In this document: positions 1-11,157 of the stretch, one piece after another
How positions within the stretch are numbered: position 1 is the first letter of the stretch
Layout of the letters: the number at the start of each line of letters is the position of its first letter
DNA from: Tenebrionibacter intestinalis
GTDB taxonomy: Bacteria; Pseudomonadota; Gammaproteobacteria; Enterobacterales; Enterobacteriaceae
Assembly: GCF_016632365.1 (NCBI RefSeq)
Contig: NZ_JAEPBH010000029.1
Span: 1-44,342, forward strand
DNA: 44,342 nucleotides
Direction: 5' to 3'
Notes under the pieces: generated by a model
The model's database searches: none
The model's input: only the letters and a program-made list of their open reading frames with translations
Told to the model about the DNA's origin: nothing
Position numbers and translations under genes: made by a program

Positions 1-8
1 CTTTTTTA

Positions 9-52
9 CCCGCCCATTACTGGGGATTCCTCAGCGCTTAGGCGGGCTTTTT
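9..52 (+). terminator. Rho-independent terminator reading rightwards toward rplI
   Basis: A 6-bp GC stem (9-14 with 41-46) encloses a second 6-bp stem and is followed by five T at 48-52. The T-run lies on the plus strand, so it would stop a transcript entering from the left. That implies a convergent gene just outside the window. It does not look like an rplI terminator in the minus direction. Confidence 0.5.
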
Positions 53-69
53 AACACCATGACGCGAGC

Positions 70-531
<462 letters not shown>

Positions 532-560
532 TCAAAGTCGTATTAGTGGACCGTGGCCGG

Positions 561-1107
<547 letters not shown>

Positions 1108-1113
1108 CAGTTA

Positions 1114-1530
<417 letters not shown>

Positions 1531-1537
1531 TTAATCA

Positions 1538-1572
1538 GCCTCCTGTCTGGGTCAGCCGGGGCCCGGGGAGGC
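1538..1572 (-). promoter_or_regulatory. rpsF leader hairpin, S6:S18 autoregulatory motif
   Basis: In the minus-strand RNA, GCCUCC (1567-1572) pairs with GGAGGC (1538-1543). An inner GGG/CCC pairing presents a loop containing CCGG, and unpaired bases lie on the 3' side. This matches the known S6:S18-binding mRNA motif: a stem with an internal bulge and a CCG apical loop just before rpsF. The 3' arm lies about 13 nt before the AAGGAG ribosome binding site, so a bound S6:S18 pair could block initiation. The base pairing is visible; function is inferred from the family. Confidence 0.6.
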
Positions 1573-1610
1573 AAGGAACGTGTTTAAGTCGGCCGAAAAA
1601 TTGACGCGCC

Positions 1611-1639
1611 ATTCTACTTGCACAGGCCAATAAACACAA
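1611..1639 (-). promoter_or_regulatory. Probable sigma-70 promoter of the rpsF operon
   Basis: On the minus strand TTGTGT (1634-1639) and TAGAAT (1611-1616) are separated by exactly 17 bp. They lie about 100 bp upstream of rpsF, and a transcript starting just below 1611 would include the S6:S18 hairpin. The -10 matches 5 of 6 consensus bases; the -35 is weaker. Confidence 0.5.
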
Positions 1640-1716
1640 CGCCGCTGGCAAATAAAACCGCATGCATCGCGACATCTGTTACTACCTGTAGCGTAAAAAT
1701 ACCATCCCATTATGCC

Positions 1717-1833
1717 TTACAGGCGCGTGCCGTATCGTTTGGCCCGCCGCAACGCATTAAAACGCCGCCATAAGGCTATATCAGCAAAGTAAAAAAGGCG
1801 CAAAGCCAGCCGTTCACTCACCAATTCAATCAT
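1717..1833 (-). CDS. Possible small ORF of 38 codons (doubtful)
   Basis: This short minus-strand frame starts at an ATG preceded by GGGGGAG a few bases upstream. It would encode a basic amphipathic peptide beginning MIELVSERLALRLFYFADIA. It lies in the 530-bp gap between bsmA and rpsF. I do not recognise the product. The only support is the ribosome binding site and the plausible amino-acid make-up. The rest of this gap shows the rpsF leader and promoter, a 7-bp hairpin at 1902-1919, and nothing else recognisable. Confidence 0.22.
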   Translation of the reverse strand: MIELVSERLALRLFYFADIALWRRFNALRRAKRYGTRL

Positions 1834-2017
1834 AAGCTCCCCCGCCTCATAATATACATACGCGCAGCACGTGATTTTACCTACTCGCTTTAGCAAAATA
1901 AGTCGCCATCGTTGGCGACAGTGTGCGGCAGCTAACCTTTTTTTGCTGAATCGAGTAAAAAAGCGCGGCACGGGCAGCATTTCTGGAACATTCCCCACCG
2001 CTGCAATATCGCCATGA

Positions 2018-2024
2018 CTACACT
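2018..2024 (+). promoter_or_regulatory. Candidate sigma-S type -10 element of bsmA
   Basis: The heptamer CTACACT, preceded by TGA, fits the -10 preferred by RpoS. It lies about 20 bp upstream of the bsmA start, which would give a very short leader. No convincing -35 is seen, which is common for sigma-S promoters. The call is weak. Confidence 0.3.
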
Positions 2025-2044
2025 GAGTAAAAAAGGAAAACAGA

Positions 2045-2353
2045 ATGAAACTACGGTGGCTGCCCTTGTCGGCGCTCATGTTACCTCTGCTGACGGCCTG
2101 CAGCGCTTTGCAAAGCGCGCCGCAGCCTGCGCCTGCCGCCAGCGGCGCGCCACAGGAAGTACAGCGTAGTCAAACCCAGGGTTTAAAAAAAATCGGTACG
2201 GTGAGCGCTATAGCGCGCGGCGCGCCATCTGACGGCGAAGCCGCGATCCGTGCGAAAGCAACGGCGGCGCAAGCCAGCTATTACCTTATCGTCGTTAATG
2301 ATGAAACCGTCGTACCAGGACAATGGTATACGCAGGCCATTCTGTATCGCTAG
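2045..2353 (+). CDS. bsmA: BsmA (YjfO) lipoprotein, biofilm and peroxide stress
   Basis: The 102-aa protein has a lipoprotein signal peptide with lipobox LTAC (Cys at residue 19). A Pro/Ala/Gln-rich linker follows, then a YhcN/DUF1471 domain (about residues 45-102) ending GQWYTQAILYR, nearly as in E. coli BsmA. In E. coli this protein affects biofilm formation and tolerance to peroxide and acid. The domain belongs to the same small-protein family as its neighbour yjfN. The ribosome binding site is AAAGGAAA. The E. coli protein is about 109 aa, with a longer signal region. Confidence 0.9.
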   Translation: MKLRWLPLSALMLPLLTACSALQSAPQPAPAASGAPQEVQRSQTQGLKKIGTVSAIARGAPSDGEAAIRAKATAAQASYYLIVVNDETVVPGQWYTQAILYR

Positions 2354-2483
2354 CAGAAAGCCGCTTTTCACGCCCTCTATGATGGCGCGCGCATAAAGGA
2401 TGCCATAACAGATTGGTAAGGACGCAGTAACACAACGGACAGCCCTGAAATCTGGCAGGGTAAAAGTAAGAAAGGAGCGCTTT

Positions 2484-2759
2484 ATGGCACAATTATTTGC
2501 TTTGCCCACAACTTTTTGTACCGCTGAACTTATCACTACGGCAGCAAGGCCCGCGGAAGAGGCCAGCGCAGACTGCGTAACCGGACTTAACGAAATTGGC
2601 ATAATTTCAGTTAACGCCGTCGGCGGCAACCCGGAAGAGATGGAATATATCGTCGCCCAAAAGGCCGACGAGCGCGGCGCCTCCTGGTACCGAATTATTC
2701 ATATGCAGGAGAACGCCGTTCCCGATAGCTGGCGCGTGCAGGCCATAATTTATGCCTGA
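2484..2759 (+). CDS. yjfN: YjfN, DUF1471/YhcN family small protein
   Basis: The 91-aa protein has the same length as E. coli YjfN. It shares the core ASADCVTGLNEIG (from about residue 28) and the ending WRVQAIIYA. DUF1471 proteins are small stress-linked envelope proteins. The N-terminus is only mildly hydrophobic, so a signal peptide cannot be assigned confidently from sequence. The ribosome binding site AGGAG sits 7 bp upstream of the ATG. Its last 10 bp overlap the 3' end of aidB, which is convergent. It is a paralogue of bsmA, arranged in tandem. Confidence 0.88.
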   Translation: MAQLFALPTTFCTAELITTAARPAEEASADCVTGLNEIGIISVNAVGGNPEEMEYIVAQKADERGASWYRIIHMQENAVPDSWRVQAIIYA

Positions 2760-4396
2760 ACCGCCACGGCGCCGGTTGCACGCAACAGGACATCATCCAG
2801 CGTTCTTTCCGCCAGCATGGCCTCTCCTCGCGGATCGAGCACCATGCGGCACCATTCGGCAGCCAGCGGCGGCGAGGCATATCGTAACAGTTGCGCTGCG
2901 CTGGCAAGCTGCGCGAGTTGTCGCGTAATAACGCGCCCCTGGCTTTCACGCGGCGTACGTAACCGCTGTTGCAACTGCCGCCACGCGCGATCGAAATGGC
3001 GATTTTGACCGCGAACTTCATCAAATTCGGCGTTAAGCATATCGACAATGCCAGGATGCTTTGCCAGCGCGCGCAGCACGTCGAGGCACATAATATTCCC
3101 TGCGCCTTCCCAGATACTGTTCACCGGCATTTCACGGTAAATACGCGCCAGCTCGCTCTCTTCGCAATAACCGTTGCCGCCAAGCGCCTCCATACATTCT
3201 GCAGCAAAATCAATACCCGCGCGGCATACCGTAAATTTCGCCGCCGGCGTGAAAACGCGCAGGTAGGCGCGCTCGTGTTCGCTGTCGCGGCTATCCCAGG
3301 CGCGGGCCAGCCGGAACAGAAACGCGGTCTGGCCCTCCATCCACAGCGCCATACGGCCAATCTGCTGACGCATCAACGGCTGATCGATAAGGTGCTTGCC
3401 AAATGCCTGACGCTGATGCACGTGGTAAAGCGCCACCGAAAGCGCGCGCCGCATCAGGCCATGGCTGCCCAGCGCACAGTCAAAACGCGTCATACTGCCC
3501 ATTTTCAGGATCTGGCGCATACCTTCGCCTTCTTCCCCTATCAGCCAGCCAATGGCGCCGTCAAACTCCGCTTCCGCGCTGGCATTAGCGCGATTGCCGG
3601 GTTTATCCTTCAGACGCTCAAGCCGCACGGCGTTACGAACGCCATCCGGCAAAAAACGCGGGAGGAAGAAGCAGCCAATACCGCCCTTCGTTTGCGCCAG
3701 TATCAGGTGAGCATCGCTTTGTGGAACGGAGAAAAACCATTTATGCCCCACCAGGCGGTATGGTTCGCCAGGCCCGCGTTGCGCCAGCGGCATAGCGTGC
3801 GTGGTGTTGCTCAACACATCCGATCCCCCCTGTTTTTCCGTCATCCCCATCCCTATCAGCAGCCCGCGCTTACGCTCACCCGGTTGCAGATGAGCATCGT
3901 AGCGATCGCTGTGCAACGGCTTAAGCCAGGCGGAAAACGGTGCGGGCATTGATGCGCTAAGCAGCGGCGTGGCGGCAAAAGTCATGGTTATTGGGCAAAG
4001 CGTCCCGGCTTCAACCTGAGCATGCAGCACAAAACGGGCTGCGCGGGCGACAAACGCGCCTTTACGCGCCGCTTCCTGCCACGGCAGGTTATGCACACGG
4101 TTAGCGCACAGCCCCTGCATAAGCAGATGCCAGGCCGGATGAAAGCGCACGTCATCCAGCCGACGGCCGCCGGGATCGTAGCGCAGCAGTTCCGGCGGGT
4201 GCGTATTAGCCAACCGCCCCAGCTCCAGCGATTCAGCGGCGCCAAGCTGTTGACCTATACTGGCCAACAGTTCGACATCCCAGCCTGCGCCTTCGCGCGC
4301 CACGGCATCGCGCAGCGCGCCGTCAGACAGGAAAAGATTGCTGTTATTCAGCGGTATCGGTTGGTTAAAAACGGTATGGGTTTGCCGGTATGTCAT
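2750..4396 (-). CDS. aidB: AidB, acyl-CoA dehydrogenase-like protein of the adaptive response
   Basis: AidB is an FAD-binding member of the acyl-CoA dehydrogenase superfamily that also binds DNA. In E. coli it is induced with Ada after alkylation and by RpoS. The 548 aa (541 in E. coli) keep the family core: GMGMTEKQGGSD near residue 182, WFFSVPQSDAHLILAQTKGG, and the C-terminal EALGGNGYCEESELARIYRE and NSIWEGAGNIMCLDVLRAL. The C-terminal domain that holds the DNA-binding surface is present. The ribosome binding site is GGGAGG. In E. coli the yjfIJKLMC genes lie beside it; here the next gene is rlmB. Confidence 0.96.
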   Translation of the reverse strand: MTYRQTHTVFNQPIPLNNSNLFLSDGALRDAVAREGAGWDVELLASIGQQLGAAESLELGRLANTHPPELLRYDPGGRRLDDVRFHPAWHLLMQGLCANRVHNLPWQEAARKGAFVARAARFVLHAQVEAGTLCPITMTFAATPLLSASMPAPFSAWLKPLHSDRYDAHLQPGERKRGLLIGMGMTEKQGGSDVLSNTTHAMPLAQRGPGEPYRLVGHKWFFSVPQSDAHLILAQTKGGIGCFFLPRFLPDGVRNAVRLERLKDKPGNRANASAEAEFDGAIGWLIGEEGEGMRQILKMGSMTRFDCALGSHGLMRRALSVALYHVHQRQAFGKHLIDQPLMRQQIGRMALWMEGQTAFLFRLARAWDSRDSEHERAYLRVFTPAAKFTVCRAGIDFAAECMEALGGNGYCEESELARIYREMPVNSIWEGAGNIMCLDVLRALAKHPGIVDMLNAEFDEVRGQNRHFDRAWRQLQQRLRTPRESQGRVITRQLAQLASAAQLLRYASPPLAAEWCRMVLDPRGEAMLAERTLDDVLLRATGAVAVQA

Positions 4397-4474
4397 GGGT
4401 ATCCTCCCTACAAACGCTGGCTAAAGTATGGACGTTAGCCGGGCGCGCTGCCCTGGGGAGAAGTCACAAATCAG

Positions 4475-4505
4475 AACGACGGCGCACAAAACAAACGCCG
4501 TCGTT
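4475..4505 (-). terminator. Long hairpin after rlmB
   Basis: A perfect 10-bp stem (4475-4484 with 4496-4505) encloses an 11-nt loop, 20 bp past the rlmB stop. Neither side has a strong T-run; the minus strand continues CTGATTTGTG. It may terminate or stabilise the nsrR-rnr-rlmB transcript just before aidB. Confidence 0.45.
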
Positions 4506-4525
4506 GAAAGCGGCAGGGCTGTAGA

Positions 4526-5260
4526 TCACGCGCGCTGACGCACCGCCTCAAACAGGCAGATGCCCGTTGCGACAGAAACATTCAGCGAGGAGACGCTACC
4601 GGCCATTGGAATGCTGATAAGTTCATCGCAGCGCTCACGCGTCAGGCGACGCATACCTTCGCCTTCAGCGCCCATCACCAGCGCCAGCGGGCCGTCAAGC
4701 TTGCTCTGAAACAGCGTATGGTCAGCTTCACCTGCGGTGCCGACGATCCACACATTATATTCTTCCTGCAGCAGGCGCATCGTGCGCGCCAGGTTGGTCA
4801 CACGAATCAGCGGCACCGTTTCCGCCGCGCCGCAGGCTACTTTTTTCGCCGTAGCATTCAACTGCGCCGAGCGATCCCGCGGTACGATAACTGCATGTAC
4901 GCCTGCGGCATCGGCGCTGCGCAGGCAGGCGCCGAGGTTATGCGGATCGGTGACGCCATCCAGGATCAACAAAAATGGCCGCGCCTGCGCCGCCACCAGA
5001 TCCGACAGATCGTTTTCCTGATACTGGCGGCCTGGCTTCACTCGCGCGATAATCCCCTGATGCACGGCGCCTTCCGCTTTTTCATCCAGCCACTGGCGGT
5101 TTGCCGCCTGAATGGCGACCCCCTGGGCTTCCAGCGCCTGGATCAGCGGCATCAGGCGCTTATCTTCTCGTCCCTTCAGGATAAATACCTGCAAAAAGCG
5201 CTCCGGCGCGCGTTCCAGCAGGGCCTGCACCGCATGGATGCCGTAAATGGTTTCACTCAT
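4526..5260 (-). CDS. rlmB: 23S rRNA (guanosine-2'-O-)-methyltransferase RlmB
   Basis: RlmB methylates the ribose of G2251 in the peptidyl-transferase P-loop of 23S rRNA. The 244 aa contain an N-terminal substrate-binding domain (about 1-75) and a SpoU/TrmH knotted domain. The three SpoU motifs are visible: [33 protein letters not shown], and [20 protein letters not shown] near the C-terminus. It follows rnr after 62 bp, as in E. coli, and is likely the last gene of the nsrR-rnr-rlmB unit. Confidence 0.97.
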   Translation of the reverse strand: MSETIYGIHAVQALLERAPERFLQVFILKGREDKRLMPLIQALEAQGVAIQAANRQWLDEKAEGAVHQGIIARVKPGRQYQENDLSDLVAAQARPFLLILDGVTDPHNLGACLRSADAAGVHAVIVPRDRSAQLNATAKKVACGAAETVPLIRVTNLARTMRLLQEEYNVWIVGTAGEADHTLFQSKLDGPLALVMGAEGEGMRRLTRERCDELISIPMAGSVSSLNVSVATGICLFEAVRQRA

Positions 5261-5322
5261 GAATGCTGCTCATTAGTTCAGTTTGTCATCAACAACGGTT
5301 GCCGCCGCGCCCGCGCGGCACG

Positions 5323-7764
5323 CTACTGCGCCTGCTTCTTCGCCGCGCGCTTCGCCTTCGTCGCGGCCGCTATTTTACGGGTTTTGGCTGATGGCGTTTT
5401 GGCTTTCTTCTCTTTCTTTACGTGTTTTGCCTTCGGCGCTTTTTTATCCTTTTCGCTACGAAAAGCGCTATCCGGCTCGAAATTTACGCGTTTGCCCGCC
5501 TGTCGACGTTTTCCCGCGCCTTTACCGGCGCTTTTTTTGGCTTTTTCACGCGCAGTTTTTCCTGCTCCGCGCGGCGCCCGTTCGCTGGAAATTAGCGAGA
5601 AGTCAATCTTACGTTCATCCATGTTCACCGCTTCCACCTTCACTTCCACACGGTCGCCAAGGCGATAGGTCTGCCCGCCAGACTCGCCAATCAAACGCTG
5701 GCCTATCTGATCAAAACGGTAATAGTCGTTATCCAGCGATGAGACATGCACCAGGCCATCGATAAACAGTTCATCCAGGCGCACAAAAAAACCAAAGCCC
5801 GTCACGCTGGAAATCACACCGTGGAATACCTGCCCTACCTGGTCCAGCATAAAATCGCACTTCAGCCAGTCGGCCACGTCACGCGTCGCCTCATCGGCGC
5901 GGCGCTCGGTCATAGAACAATGCTCGCCCAGTTGCAGCATTTCTTCCACGCTGTAATGCCAGCCGCCGTTTTGCGCCAGGCGCGCTTCATTGCCGTCGAG
6001 CTTCGCGAGCTGATATTTAATAGCCCGGTGCAGCAACAGATCCGGGTAACGGCGAATCGGCGAAGTAAAGTGGCCGTAAGAAGAGAGCGCCAGACCGAAG
6101 TGTCCGCGGTTCTCGGGATCATAAATGGCCTGTTTCATGGAACGCAGCAGCATGGTTTGCAACATTTCATGATCGGGGCGATCGGCAATCGACGCCAGCA
6201 GAGCAGAGTAGTCGCTCGGCTGCGGCTTATCGCCCCCCGGTAGCGTAAGGCCCAGTTCAGACAACACGGAGCGAAACGCATTAATCGCTTCCGTCGTCGG
6301 CGTATCGTGTACGCGGAACAGCGCAGGCTCTTTATGCTTCTCCACAAAGCGCGCTGCCGCGACGTTAGCAAGGATCATGCACTCTTCAATCAGCTTGTGC
6401 GCATCATTACGTACGGTCTGCTCAATGCGTTCAATACGGCGATCGGCATTAAAAATAAATTTGGCTTCTTCACTTTCAAACGAGATGCCGCCACGCCCGG
6501 CGCGGGCCTCATCCAGCGTTTTATACAGGCGATGCAGCTCTTCGACAGGTTTCACCAGCGGATGATACTGCTCGCGCAGTTCGGCATCGCCCTGTAGCAT
6601 ATGCCACACCTTGGTGTAAGTCAGACGAGCGTGCGAACTCATTACCGCTTCATAAAATTTGTATGTCGATAGCGTCCCGCGTGCGGAAATAGTCATTTCG
6701 CAAACCATACACAGGCGGTCCACCTGCGGGTTGAGCGAACACAGGCCGTTAGACAATACCTCCGGCAGCATCGGCACGACCTGCGACGGAAAATAGACCG
6801 AGGTACCGCGACTGCGCGCTTCATTATCCAGCGCGGTATGCGGGCGCACGTAATAGCTGACATCGGCAATAGCCACCCACAAACGCCAGCCGCCGCCGCG
6901 TTTTTTCTCGCAGTAAACAGCGTCATCAAAATCGCGGGCGTCCTCACCGTCGATAGTGATAAGCGGCAGCGAGCGTAAATCAATGCGCCCGGCTTTCGCG
7001 GATTCCGGCACCTGCTCGTTCAGGCCTGCCACTTCATGCTCAACGGCCGGCGGCCAGACGTACGGTATATCGTGAGTACGCAGCGCAATATCAACCGCCA
7101 TGCCGGTACCCATGTTGTCGCCCAATACTTCAACAATTTTCCCTATCGCTTTGGTGCGGCGAGTTGGGCGCTGGGTTAGCTCGACGACAACCATAAATCC
7201 CATACGCGCGCCCTGGATTTCCTGAGGCGGTATCAGAATATCGAAACTAAGACGGCTGTCATCCGGCACAACAAAACCCACGCCCGCGTCGGTAAAGTAG
7301 CGGCCCACAATTTGCCCGGTACGCGGCGCCAGAACGCGCACAATACGCGCCTCACGGCGGCCCCTGCGGTCAGCGCCCAGCGGCTGCGCCAGCACTTCGT
7401 CGCCGTGTATACAGGCTTTCATCTGTTCAGAGGACAGATAAAGATCGTCCTTGCGCCCTTCCACACGCAGGAAACCGTAGCCGTCACGGTGGCCAATAAC
7501 TTTGCCTTTTACCAGATCAAGACGCTCCGGCAACGCGTAGCACTGACGTCGGGTAAAGATCAACTGACCGTCGCGCTCCATGGCACGCAGACGGCGACGC
7601 AGCGCTTCGTGCTGCTCTTCGCCTTCAATGTTAAGCTCAACGGCGAGTTCATCGCGGCTGGCGGGCTTTTCGCGTTTGGATAAATGGTCGAGGATAAATT
7701 CCCGGCTTGGGATAGGGTTGGAATATTTTTCTGCTTCTCGTTCCTGAAAGGGATCTTGTGACAT
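5323..7764 (-). CDS. rnr: Ribonuclease R (3'-5' exoribonuclease)
   Basis: RNase R degrades structured RNA processively and takes part in rRNA quality control, trans-translation and cold survival. The 813 aa equal the E. coli length. In order there is a helix-turn-helix-like N-terminus (1-70), cold-shock OB domains (about 80-235) and the RNB catalytic domain with the Asp cluster [12 protein letters not shown] near 270-281. An S1 domain follows (about 640-725), then a Lys/Ala-rich tail. The start [14 protein letters not shown] is identical to E. coli. It is 39 bp downstream of nsrR. Confidence 0.98.
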   Translation of the reverse strand: MSQDPFQEREAEKYSNPIPSREFILDHLSKREKPASRDELAVELNIEGEEQHEALRRRLRAMERDGQLIFTRRQCYALPERLDLVKGKVIGHRDGYGFLRVEGRKDDLYLSSEQMKACIHGDEVLAQPLGADRRGRREARIVRVLAPRTGQIVGRYFTDAGVGFVVPDDSRLSFDILIPPQEIQGARMGFMVVVELTQRPTRRTKAIGKIVEVLGDNMGTGMAVDIALRTHDIPYVWPPAVEHEVAGLNEQVPESAKAGRIDLRSLPLITIDGEDARDFDDAVYCEKKRGGGWRLWVAIADVSYYVRPHTALDNEARSRGTSVYFPSQVVPMLPEVLSNGLCSLNPQVDRLCMVCEMTISARGTLSTYKFYEAVMSSHARLTYTKVWHMLQGDAELREQYHPLVKPVEELHRLYKTLDEARAGRGGISFESEEAKFIFNADRRIERIEQTVRNDAHKLIEECMILANVAAARFVEKHKEPALFRVHDTPTTEAINAFRSVLSELGLTLPGGDKPQPSDYSALLASIADRPDHEMLQTMLLRSMKQAIYDPENRGHFGLALSSYGHFTSPIRRYPDLLLHRAIKYQLAKLDGNEARLAQNGGWHYSVEEMLQLGEHCSMTERRADEATRDVADWLKCDFMLDQVGQVFHGVISSVTGFGFFVRLDELFIDGLVHVSSLDNDYYRFDQIGQRLIGESGGQTYRLGDRVEVKVEAVNMDERKIDFSLISSERAPRGAGKTAREKAKKSAGKGAGKRRQAGKRVNFEPDSAFRSEKDKKAPKAKHVKKEKKAKTPSAKTRKIAAATKAKRAAKKQAQ

Positions 7765-7803
7765 TGAGGTTCCTCCATTGTCAGCGGGCCAGTGGCTCAG
7801 GCG

Positions 7804-8229
7804 CTATTCCACCAGCAATAATTTGTATAGCGGCTTATTTTCCACCACTAAATCGGCCAGCGTGGTTTTGTCCAGTTCATGAAGGAAGCTCTGCACCGCG
7901 CCGGAGAGAGCCAGCTTGAGACGACAGGCTGAGGTAATATTGCAAAACTCATGGCTACAATTCACAAGCGACAGCGGCTCCATGTCACGCACTACATCGC
8001 CAACGCGAATCTCCTGCGCCGGCTTGCCAAGGCGTATCCCGCCATTCTTACCCCGCACCGCAGTGACGTAACCCGCCTTACTGAGTTGATTAATGATTTT
8101 TACCATGTGGTTACGAGACACATTATACACTTCGGCGACTTCTGAAATGCTGGTCATACACCCCTCGGGCAGGGAAGCCATATAAATTAATGCACGAAGG
8201 CCGTAATCGGTAAAACTCGTTAACTGCAC
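7804..8229 (-). CDS. nsrR: Nitric-oxide-sensing transcriptional repressor NsrR
   Basis: NsrR is an Rrf2-family repressor with an iron-sulfur cluster that nitric oxide destroys. This derepresses hmp and other NO-defence genes. The 141 aa carry an N-terminal winged helix-turn-helix and the three cluster cysteines C91, C96 and C102 ([13 protein letters not shown]). The start is GTG, as judged by alignment with E. coli ([21 protein letters not shown]). It heads the nsrR-rnr-rlmB operon. No NsrR target operator was recognised in the window. Confidence 0.96.
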   Translation of the reverse strand: MQLTSFTDYGLRALIYMASLPEGCMTSISEVAEVYNVSRNHMVKIINQLSKAGYVTAVRGKNGGIRLGKPAQEIRVGDVVRDMEPLSLVNCSHEFCNITSACRLKLALSGAVQSFLHELDKTTLADLVVENKPLYKLLLVE

Positions 8230-8350
8230 AGTAACCTCGAAGCAGAGACCGTCAAAAGCGCTCTCTTAAAGCGGATAATAGTCTGATGATGATAAACCAG
8301 CCAGACGCAAACCGGCTAACTTATTTAATAATGACGGGTAAGTTTAGTAG

Positions 8351-8387
8351 GAAAAAAACGTAATTTGGGCGCGTTTACGCGCCCAAA
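8351..8387 (-). terminator. purA Rho-independent terminator
   Basis: A perfect 10-bp stem (8364-8373 with 8378-8387) with a TTTA/TAAA loop sits 8 bp after the purA stop. It is followed on the minus strand by TTACG and then seven T (8352-8358). Confidence 0.65.
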
Positions 8388-8395
8388 AGGTGAAA

Positions 8396-9717
<1,322 letters not shown>

Positions 9718-9724
9718 AAAATGG

Positions 9725-9753
9725 ATTCTACCATCGGTTTTATTGAGTTTCAG
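9725..9753 (-). promoter_or_regulatory. Probable purA promoter
   Basis: On the minus strand CTGAAA (9748-9753) and TAGAAT (9725-9730) are separated by 17 bp, about 30 bp upstream of the purA start. The -10 matches 5 of 6 consensus bases and the -35 matches 4 of 6. Confidence 0.45.
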
Positions 9754-9797
9754 CCCTTAATGGCAGAAAAAATACCCCTTTCTTACGCCAGTTCAGT

Positions 9798-9995
9798 TCA
9801 GCTCATCGCGCTGTGCAACATGTAGTAAATAACAAAACCTGCAACGACAAGCGCGCCGCCATAGCGGCGCAGCACCGTATCCGGCAGGCTTGTCATCGCG
9901 CTAATCATGCGCCGCCACAGCGAAGGAAATAGCATCGGGCCAAGCCCTTCCAGGACCAGCACCAACGCCAGCGCGCCTAACAAAGTCGTGTTCAT
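9798..9995 (-). CDS. yjeT: YjeT, small DUF2065 membrane protein
   Basis: The protein is small and hydrophobic, with two predicted transmembrane stretches: residues 4-20 including LALVLVLEGLGPMLFP, and about 46-61 GGALVVAGFVIYYML. Function is unknown across the family. The second ATG (at 9995, 65 aa, MNTTLLG) is chosen because it matches the E. coli length and has GGA six bases upstream. An ATG two codons earlier (10001) is also possible. It lies after the hflKC terminator and before purA, its normal place. Confidence 0.85.
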   Translation of the reverse strand: MNTTLLGALALVLVLEGLGPMLFPSLWRRMISAMTSLPDTVLRRYGGALVVAGFVIYYMLHSAMS

Positions 9996-10011
9996 TCTCA
10001 TTCCATTAACA

Positions 10012-10037
10012 CAAAAAAAGCCGGAACGCGTCCGGCT
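10012..10037 (-). terminator. hflKC operon terminator
   Basis: On the minus strand a 7-bp stem AGCCGGA/TCCGGCT (10019-10025 with 10031-10037) is followed directly by seven T. It lies between hflC and yjeT and ends only about 17 bp before the yjeT start, so yjeT may depend on read-through. Confidence 0.75.
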
Positions 10038-10086
10038 TCAGGTTGCGGCCAAAGAGGGGGAAAATGCCTCTTTGCGACTATTCATA

Positions 10087-10114
10087 CCCGCCTGCCGTCG
10101 CTGCTACAGGCGGG
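10087..10114. repeat. 8-bp hairpin between hflC and the terminator
   Basis: CCCGCCTG (10087-10094) pairs perfectly with CAGGCGGG (10107-10114) around a 12-nt loop. No T-run follows on either strand. It could protect the 3' end of the hflKC mRNA. Confidence 0.5.
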
Positions 10115-10150
10115 TCAGTAATGACTTACTTTACCTGTTTTACCCAGCGG

Positions 10151-11155
10151 CTAGCGCTGGCTACGCGTCGGCGTCTTCATATAGCGGAAGAAATCGTTTT
10201 CCGGGCTAAGCACCATTACGTCCTGCTGAGAGCTGAAGCTGGACTCGTAAGCACGCAGGCTGCGGATAAAGGCATAAAAGTCCGGATCCTTGCTGAACGC
10301 ATCGGCAAACAGTTTCGCCGCCTCAGCATCGCCTTCACCGCGCGTAATACGCGCCTGGCGCTCGGCTTCCGCCAGCGTGCGGGTCACTTCGTAATCCGCC
10401 GCCGCACGCAATTTCTCCGCTTCTTCCTGGCCCTGTGAACGATGGCGACGCGCAACCGCTTCACGCTCGGCGCGCATACGGTTGTAAATCGCTTCAGACA
10501 CTTCAGTCGGCAGGTTTATCTGCTTAATACGCACGTCCACGACTTCAATTCCCAACGCCGCCATACTGTTCGGGTTGATAACCGAAACTTTGCCGTTCGT
10601 CTCTTCCGCCACGCGCTCCGCCGCTTTCGCAATGGCGTCATCGGCCGCCGGCGTTTCCACTTCATCTTCCGTGCCCGCAGAGCCGGAGTTTAGCGCTTCG
10701 CGCACTTCCAGCGTCAGGCGACCGCGTGAATCGGTAACGATATCTTTGACGTCCAGACGACCAATTTCAGAACGCAGACGGTCGCTGAATTTACGTTTGA
10801 GCAGCACTTCCGCCTGAGAGACGTCGCCGCCGCCGGTAGCCAGATAGTAACGGCTAAAATCGCTGATGCGCCACTTAATATAAGAATCGACGATCAGGTC
10901 TTTCTTCTCTTTAGTAACAAAACGATCCGCCTGGTTATCCATCGTCTGGATACGCGCATCCAGCCTCTTTACCGATTCGATAAAGGGAACTTTAAAATGC
11001 AGGCCCGGCACATACACCAGCGGCTTGTTCTCATCGTCGCGCACAACTTTCCCAAAGCGCAGCGTAATGCCGCGCTCACCCTCTTTCACCACGAAAATCG
11101 AGGCGTAAAGTGCGATCAGCACAATGATAATGACGGCAATGACTGACTTACGCAT
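10151..11155 (-). CDS. hflC: HflC, modulator of FtsH protease
   Basis: HflC is an SPFH/band-7 protein. With HflK it forms a cage around FtsH in the inner membrane and tempers its proteolysis. The 334 aa equal the E. coli length. There is an N-terminal transmembrane segment (residues 3-21, VIAVIIIVLIALYASIFVV), the SPFH domain facing the periplasm, and a long charged coiled-coil region around 210-290. It is 2 bp downstream of hflK, so the two are co-translated. It starts at ATG. Confidence 0.97.
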   Translation of the reverse strand: MRKSVIAVIIIVLIALYASIFVVKEGERGITLRFGKVVRDDENKPLVYVPGLHFKVPFIESVKRLDARIQTMDNQADRFVTKEKKDLIVDSYIKWRISDFSRYYLATGGGDVSQAEVLLKRKFSDRLRSEIGRLDVKDIVTDSRGRLTLEVREALNSGSAGTEDEVETPAADDAIAKAAERVAEETNGKVSVINPNSMAALGIEVVDVRIKQINLPTEVSEAIYNRMRAEREAVARRHRSQGQEEAEKLRAAADYEVTRTLAEAERQARITRGEGDAEAAKLFADAFSKDPDFYAFIRSLRAYESSFSSQQDVMVLSPENDFFRYMKTPTRSQR

Positions 11156-11157
11156 CG

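Noticed and set aside
1717-2079. 120-codon open frame on the minus strand over the bsmA leader
   Set aside because: Its first two-thirds have no ribosome binding site or recognisable domain and run antisense to the bsmA start. Only the last 38 codons were kept, as a doubtful small frame.
2969-3952. 327-codon plus-strand open frame antisense to aidB
   Set aside because: It lies wholly inside aidB, which has full-length homology. The frame is a by-product of GC-rich codon use and has no recognisable domain.
4718-5668. 316-codon plus-strand frame across rlmB and rnr
   Set aside because: It is antisense to two well-supported genes and no family was recognised.
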